Assembly: GCA_965248135.1 (NCBI GenBank)
Contig: CBDFIN010000012.1
Coordinates: 2,232,001 to 2,296,000, forward strand
Direction: 5' to 3'
Length of the DNA: 64,000 nucleotides
Origin: SZUA-100 sp965248135
GTDB lineage: Bacteria; Pseudomonadota; Alphaproteobacteria; Rhizobiales; Rhizobiaceae
In this document: positions 61,431 to 64,000 of the stretch, piece after piece
Layout of the letters: every line of letters begins with the position of its first letter
Position numbering within the stretch: the first letter of the stretch is position 1
Program-made: the position numbers and the translations under genes
Notes under the pieces: generated by a model
Told to the model about the DNA's origin: nothing
What the model saw: only the letters and a program-made list of their open reading frames with translations
The model's database searches: none

Positions 61431-62136
61431 ATGAAGCTCACATGGTTTGGACATTCGGCATTCGGGCTGGAATTCGGTGGTATCAAAGTTCTGATCGATC
61501 CTTTCTTTGAGGGAAATCCCTTATTTGACGCGTCAACTCGCCCGGCGGCTGTGAACGGCACAACCCACATTGTGCTCACCCATGGCCATGGTGATCATGT
61601 CGGCGATACGGTGGCAATTGCCAAAGAAACCGGCGCCATGGTGATTGCCAATTATGATCTGTGCATGTGGCTTGGCTCAAAGGGTGTCGAAAAATTCGAT
61701 CCGACCAATACCGGTGGCACGGTTTTTCATGATGGTTTTTCGGTTACCTATGTTCAGGCGCTGCACTCTTCCGCACATCTTGATGAGGAAGGTGTATCCC
61801 ACGATCTGGGTGATCCCAACGGTGTGGTGTTGCATATCGACAATGAAAAAACCGTTTATCACATGGGTGACACCGATATATTTCGGCGACATGGCACTGG
61901 TGCAGGAATTGCATCAGCCGCAAATCGGCATTGTACCGATCGGCGATCGTTTCACCATGGGTGGTGCGGTTGCAGCGCTCGCCTGCCGGCGTTATTTCGA
62001 TTTCGAGACGGTATTTCCCTGCCACTATGGCACTTTTCCTATCATCGACCAATCAGCCGAAAAATTTCTCATCGCGATGGAGGATGATATCAAAAAGGTC
62101 AATGTGCTCGAACCGGGCGGATCGGCTTCGCTTTAG
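61431..62136 (+). pseudogene. UPF0173 metal-dependent hydrolase, frameshifted
   Basis: Metallo-beta-lactamase fold of the UPF0173 family. Frame 1 runs from MKLTWFGHSAFGLEF through HIVLTHGHGDHVGDT (metal-binding HXHXDH) to YHMGDTDIF; the rest of the protein, GDMALVQELHQPQIGIVPIGDRFTMGGAVAALACRRYFDFETVFPCHYGTF to LEPGGSASL, is in another frame. The break is at about 61876-61886 (GATATATTTCGGCGAC), where one extra base splits TDIF-GDMAL. Either the gene is newly broken or the base is a sequencing error. The ATG at 61431 has a GGAGG site. Confidence 0.8.
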
Positions 62137-62217
62137 CTGGCCGGCAACCCCATTGACACATAGTTCTTTAGCGCTATAGCAACACCACAGATCCTCTGGA
62201 AACTTCAGGAAATTGCG

Positions 62218-62505
62218 ATGTCAGTCGATATTGAGACGGTCAAACGTGTGGCCAAGCTTGCCCGGATAGCAGTCAGTGACGCCGAGGCGGAAAAGATGCT
62301 TGGAGAATTGAATGGCATTCTTGGCTTCGTCGAACAACTGAATGAGGTTGATGTCAAGGGCGTCGAGCCGATGACTTCGGTGGTTGAGATGGCAATGAAA
62401 AAACGGCTCGACGTGGTGAGCGATGGTGATAAGGCGGAAGATATTGTCGCCAATGCACCGCTGTCCGACGACCAATTCTTCATGGTTCCCAAAGTGGTTG
62501 AGTAG
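62218..62505 (+). CDS. gatC: Asp/Glu-tRNA amidotransferase subunit C
   Basis: Small subunit of GatCAB, which converts Glu-tRNA(Gln) and Asp-tRNA(Asn) to the amidated forms. The 95-residue protein has the GatC pattern VDIETVKRVAKLARIAVSDAEAEKMLGELNGILGFVEQLNEVDVKGVEPM and ends DDQFFMVPKVVE. It is first in a unit with the GNAT gene and gatA, 9 bases and then a 4-base overlap apart. Confidence 0.95.
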   Translation: MSVDIETVKRVAKLARIAVSDAEAEKMLGELNGILGFVEQLNEVDVKGVEPMTSVVEMAMKKRLDVVSDGDKAEDIVANAPLSDDQFFMVPKVVE

Positions 62506-62514
62506 GGCTGAAGA

Positions 62515-62982
62515 ATGATTTCCATATCTCTTGAAACACCGCTGCAGGAAGATGTTTGCGCTATGATCGGCGAGCTGAACGCCTATCTGCAGCCATTGTC
62601 GCCACCCGAATTCCAGTTTCAGATGACGGCTGAACAAATGGCCGGCGACGATACCGATGTATTCATCGCCCGTGATGACGATAACAAGGCGGTCGGCATG
62701 GGTGCGCTGAAAGTCCATGATGCCAAGCTCGGCGAAGTGAAGCGGATGTTTATCTATTCGACTGTGCGCGGCACTGGTGCCGGCACGATGATGTTAAATG
62801 CGATCGAAGATGAAGCCCGTGCCAAGGGCCTGGGCCTGCTGGTGCTTGAAACCGGCGCGACCGAGGGCTTTGAACCGGCCTGGCGGGTTTACGAGCGCGG
62901 CGGTTTCACCAAATGCGGCGCGGTACTTGATTATCCAGATTCCGGCTACTCGCGATTCTACGAAAAGAAAATTTCCAAATGA
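62515..62982 (+). CDS. GNAT family N-acetyltransferase between gatC and gatA
   Basis: A 155-residue GNAT. The acetyl-CoA loop is VRGTGAGTMMLNAIEDEARAKGL, followed by LETGATEGFEPAWRVYERGGFTKCG and YPDSGYSRFYEK, which matches the common PanZ/YhbS-type small family. Its TGA overlaps the ATG of gatA in ATGA, so the three genes are translated together. A GNAT here is frequently found in the order, but the substrate is unknown. Confidence 0.85.
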   Translation: MISISLETPLQEDVCAMIGELNAYLQPLSPPEFQFQMTAEQMAGDDTDVFIARDDDNKAVGMGALKVHDAKLGEVKRMFIYSTVRGTGAGTMMLNAIEDEARAKGLGLLVLETGATEGFEPAWRVYERGGFTKCGAVLDYPDSGYSRFYEKKISK

Positions 62983-64000
62983 CCGATCTCACTTCACTGA
63001 CCATCGCCCAGGCCCGCCAAAAATTGCGGGCACGGGAATTGACTGCCCTGGAACTGAGCGATGCCTATCTTGCCGCCATTGAAAGCGCTAATGCGAGTTT
63101 CAATGCCTATATCGCGGTGACCGCCGAAAAGGCGCGAAAAATGGCCGCCCGTTCTGATCAGCGGCTGGCCACGGGAGATGCCGGCGCGCTGGAGGGGATA
63201 CCGCTCGGGATCAAAGACCTTTATGCAACAAAAGGTGTGCATACCCAGGCATGCAGTCATATTCTCGATGGCTTTGAACCGCGCTATGAATCCACCGTTA
63301 CGGCTAATTTGTGGGCTGATGGTGCGGTCATGCTGGGTAAACTGAACATGGACGAGTTCGCCATGGGTTCCTCCAACGAAACGAGCTATTATGGCCCGGT
63401 GACCAACCCTTGGAGGGCGCAAGGTTCGGCCACCAACACGGCGCTGGTGCCGGGTGGTTCTTCCGGTGGCTCGGCCACCGCCGTATCGGCGCATTTGTGC
63501 GCCGGTGCCACCGCATCTGATACCGGTGGCTCGATCCGCCAGCCGGCATCGTTTACCGGCACCGTCGGTATGAAACCCACCTATGGCCGTTGTTCACGCT
63601 GGGGCATGGTGGCATTTGCCTCTTCGCTCGATCAGGCCGGGCCGATTGCCCGCGATGTGCGCGATGCGGCGATTATGCTGACATCGATGGCTTCCAGCGA
63701 TGTTAAGGATACGACCTGCGTCGACCGGCCAGTGCCCGACTATGAAAAGGCGATTGGCGGTTCGATCAAGGGCATGAGGATCGGCATTCCATCACAATAC
63801 CATCTTGATGGTACGCCACAAGATATCGAGGCGCTGTGGCAGCGGGGCAGGGCGTGGCTAGAGGAAGCCGGTGCCAAGATCGTAGAAATTTCCCTGCCGC
63901 ATACCAAATATGCGCTTCCGGCCTATTATATCGTCGCACCGGCGGAGGCCTCATCCAATCTGGCGCGTTATGACGGGGTGAAATATGGCCTGCGGGTAGA
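62979..64000 (+). CDS. gatA: Asp/Glu-tRNA amidotransferase subunit A (3' end outside window)
   Basis: Amidase-family subunit that frees ammonia from glutamine for tRNA amidation. The catalytic Lys is in PLGIKDLYATKG (K79), the cis-Ser in VPGGSSGGSATA (about 161) and the nucleophilic Ser in SDTGGSIRQPAS (about 185). About 340 residues are seen and the frame is still open at base 64000; the full protein is usually near 490 residues. The start overlaps the stop of the preceding gene. Confidence 0.95.
   Translation, partial: MTDLTSLTIAQARQKLRARELTALELSDAYLAAIESANASFNAYIAVTAEKARKMAARSDQRLATGDAGALEGIPLGIKDLYATKGVHTQACSHILDGFEPRYESTVTANLWADGAVMLGKLNMDEFAMGSSNETSYYGPVTNPWRAQGSATNTALVPGGSSGGSATAVSAHLCAGATASDTGGSIRQPASFTGTVGMKPTYGRCSRWGMVAFASSLDQAGPIARDVRDAAIMLTSMASSDVKDTTCVDRPVPDYEKAIGGSIKGMRIGIPSQYHLDGTPQDIEALWQRGRAWLEEAGAKIVEISLPHTKYALPAYYIVAPAEASSNLARYDGVKYGLRV

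Noticed and set aside
1..64000. CRISPR array, prophage, defence island or toxin-antitoxin pair
   Set aside because: No regularly spaced repeats, phage genes, restriction or known defence genes were recognised anywhere in the window.

Overview
The window reads as chromosomal DNA of an alphaproteobacterium of the Hyphomicrobiales (Rhizobiales). Evidence: a pdhA-pdhB-DUF5076-pdhC-lpd-lipA cluster with a lipoyl domain on PdhB, a fused ispDF, the dusB-ntrB-ntrC-ntrY-ntrX-trkA run near hfq-hflX, an acpXL/fabZ/fabF/fabF cluster for the very-long-chain fatty acid of lipid A, and an alphaproteobacterial SOS box (GAAC-N7-GAAC) between divergent uvrA and ssb. Genes are dense, often with 4-nt ATGA overlaps. 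No phage, CRISPR array, rRNA or transposase gene was seen. One tRNA (Leu, UAG) is present.

Layout. 1-9.3 kb: an enoyl-CoA hydratase cut by the window edge, ftsB, then the pyruvate dehydrogenase and lipoate genes and a COQ10-like protein. 9.4-13.4 kb: a membrane/spermidine-synthase fusion, pncC and ispDF. 13.5-25.5 kb: dusB, the two nitrogen two-component systems NtrBC and NtrYX, trkA, an SHMT-like PLP enzyme, hflX and hfq. 25.6-33.9 kb: a D-amino-acid aminotransferase, trkH, the acpXL cluster and znuABC. 34-38.6 kb: an aldehyde dehydrogenase, galM and an M3 peptidase. 38.7-40.2 kb: a decayed sugar locus with remnants of a GH42 beta-galactosidase, a 2-dehydro-3-deoxygalactonokinase, an SDR sugar dehydrogenase and a sugar ABC ATPase. 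40.3-45.3 kb: an orphan molybdopterin oxidoreductase, a MocR-type regulator, an SDR and a GNAT. 45.4-52.1 kb: glnA and glnB with a probable sigma-54 promoter, tRNA-Leu, tig, a methyltransferase, a PlsB-like acyltransferase and a DUF1127 protein. 52.3-64 kb: uvrA/ssb, a DUF3616 protein, aidB, a cobalamin riboswitch with a CbiM-like permease, a DUF6105-like protein, ruvX, a frameshifted UPF0173 hydrolase, and gatC-GNAT-gatA (cut by the window end).

The most unusual signal is a repeat of about 169 bp made of two long hairpins, each bounded by CTAG. It occurs at three places, in four copies (two of them in tandem). At all three places the same end of the repeat overlaps the TAG stop codon of the gene before it (pdhC, ssb and the DUF1127 gene), although one copy lies on the opposite strand. 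This looks like a non-autonomous element that enters CTAG sites at gene ends. Other points of interest: a PdhC with two E3-binding domains, a ketosynthase pair in which one partner has lost the active cysteine, and several freshly broken genes.

Functionally the window links central carbon entry (PDH and lipoylation), nitrogen sensing (NtrBC, NtrYX, GlnB, GlnA), potassium uptake (TrkA, TrkH), zinc uptake, outer-membrane lipid A synthesis, and DNA repair.
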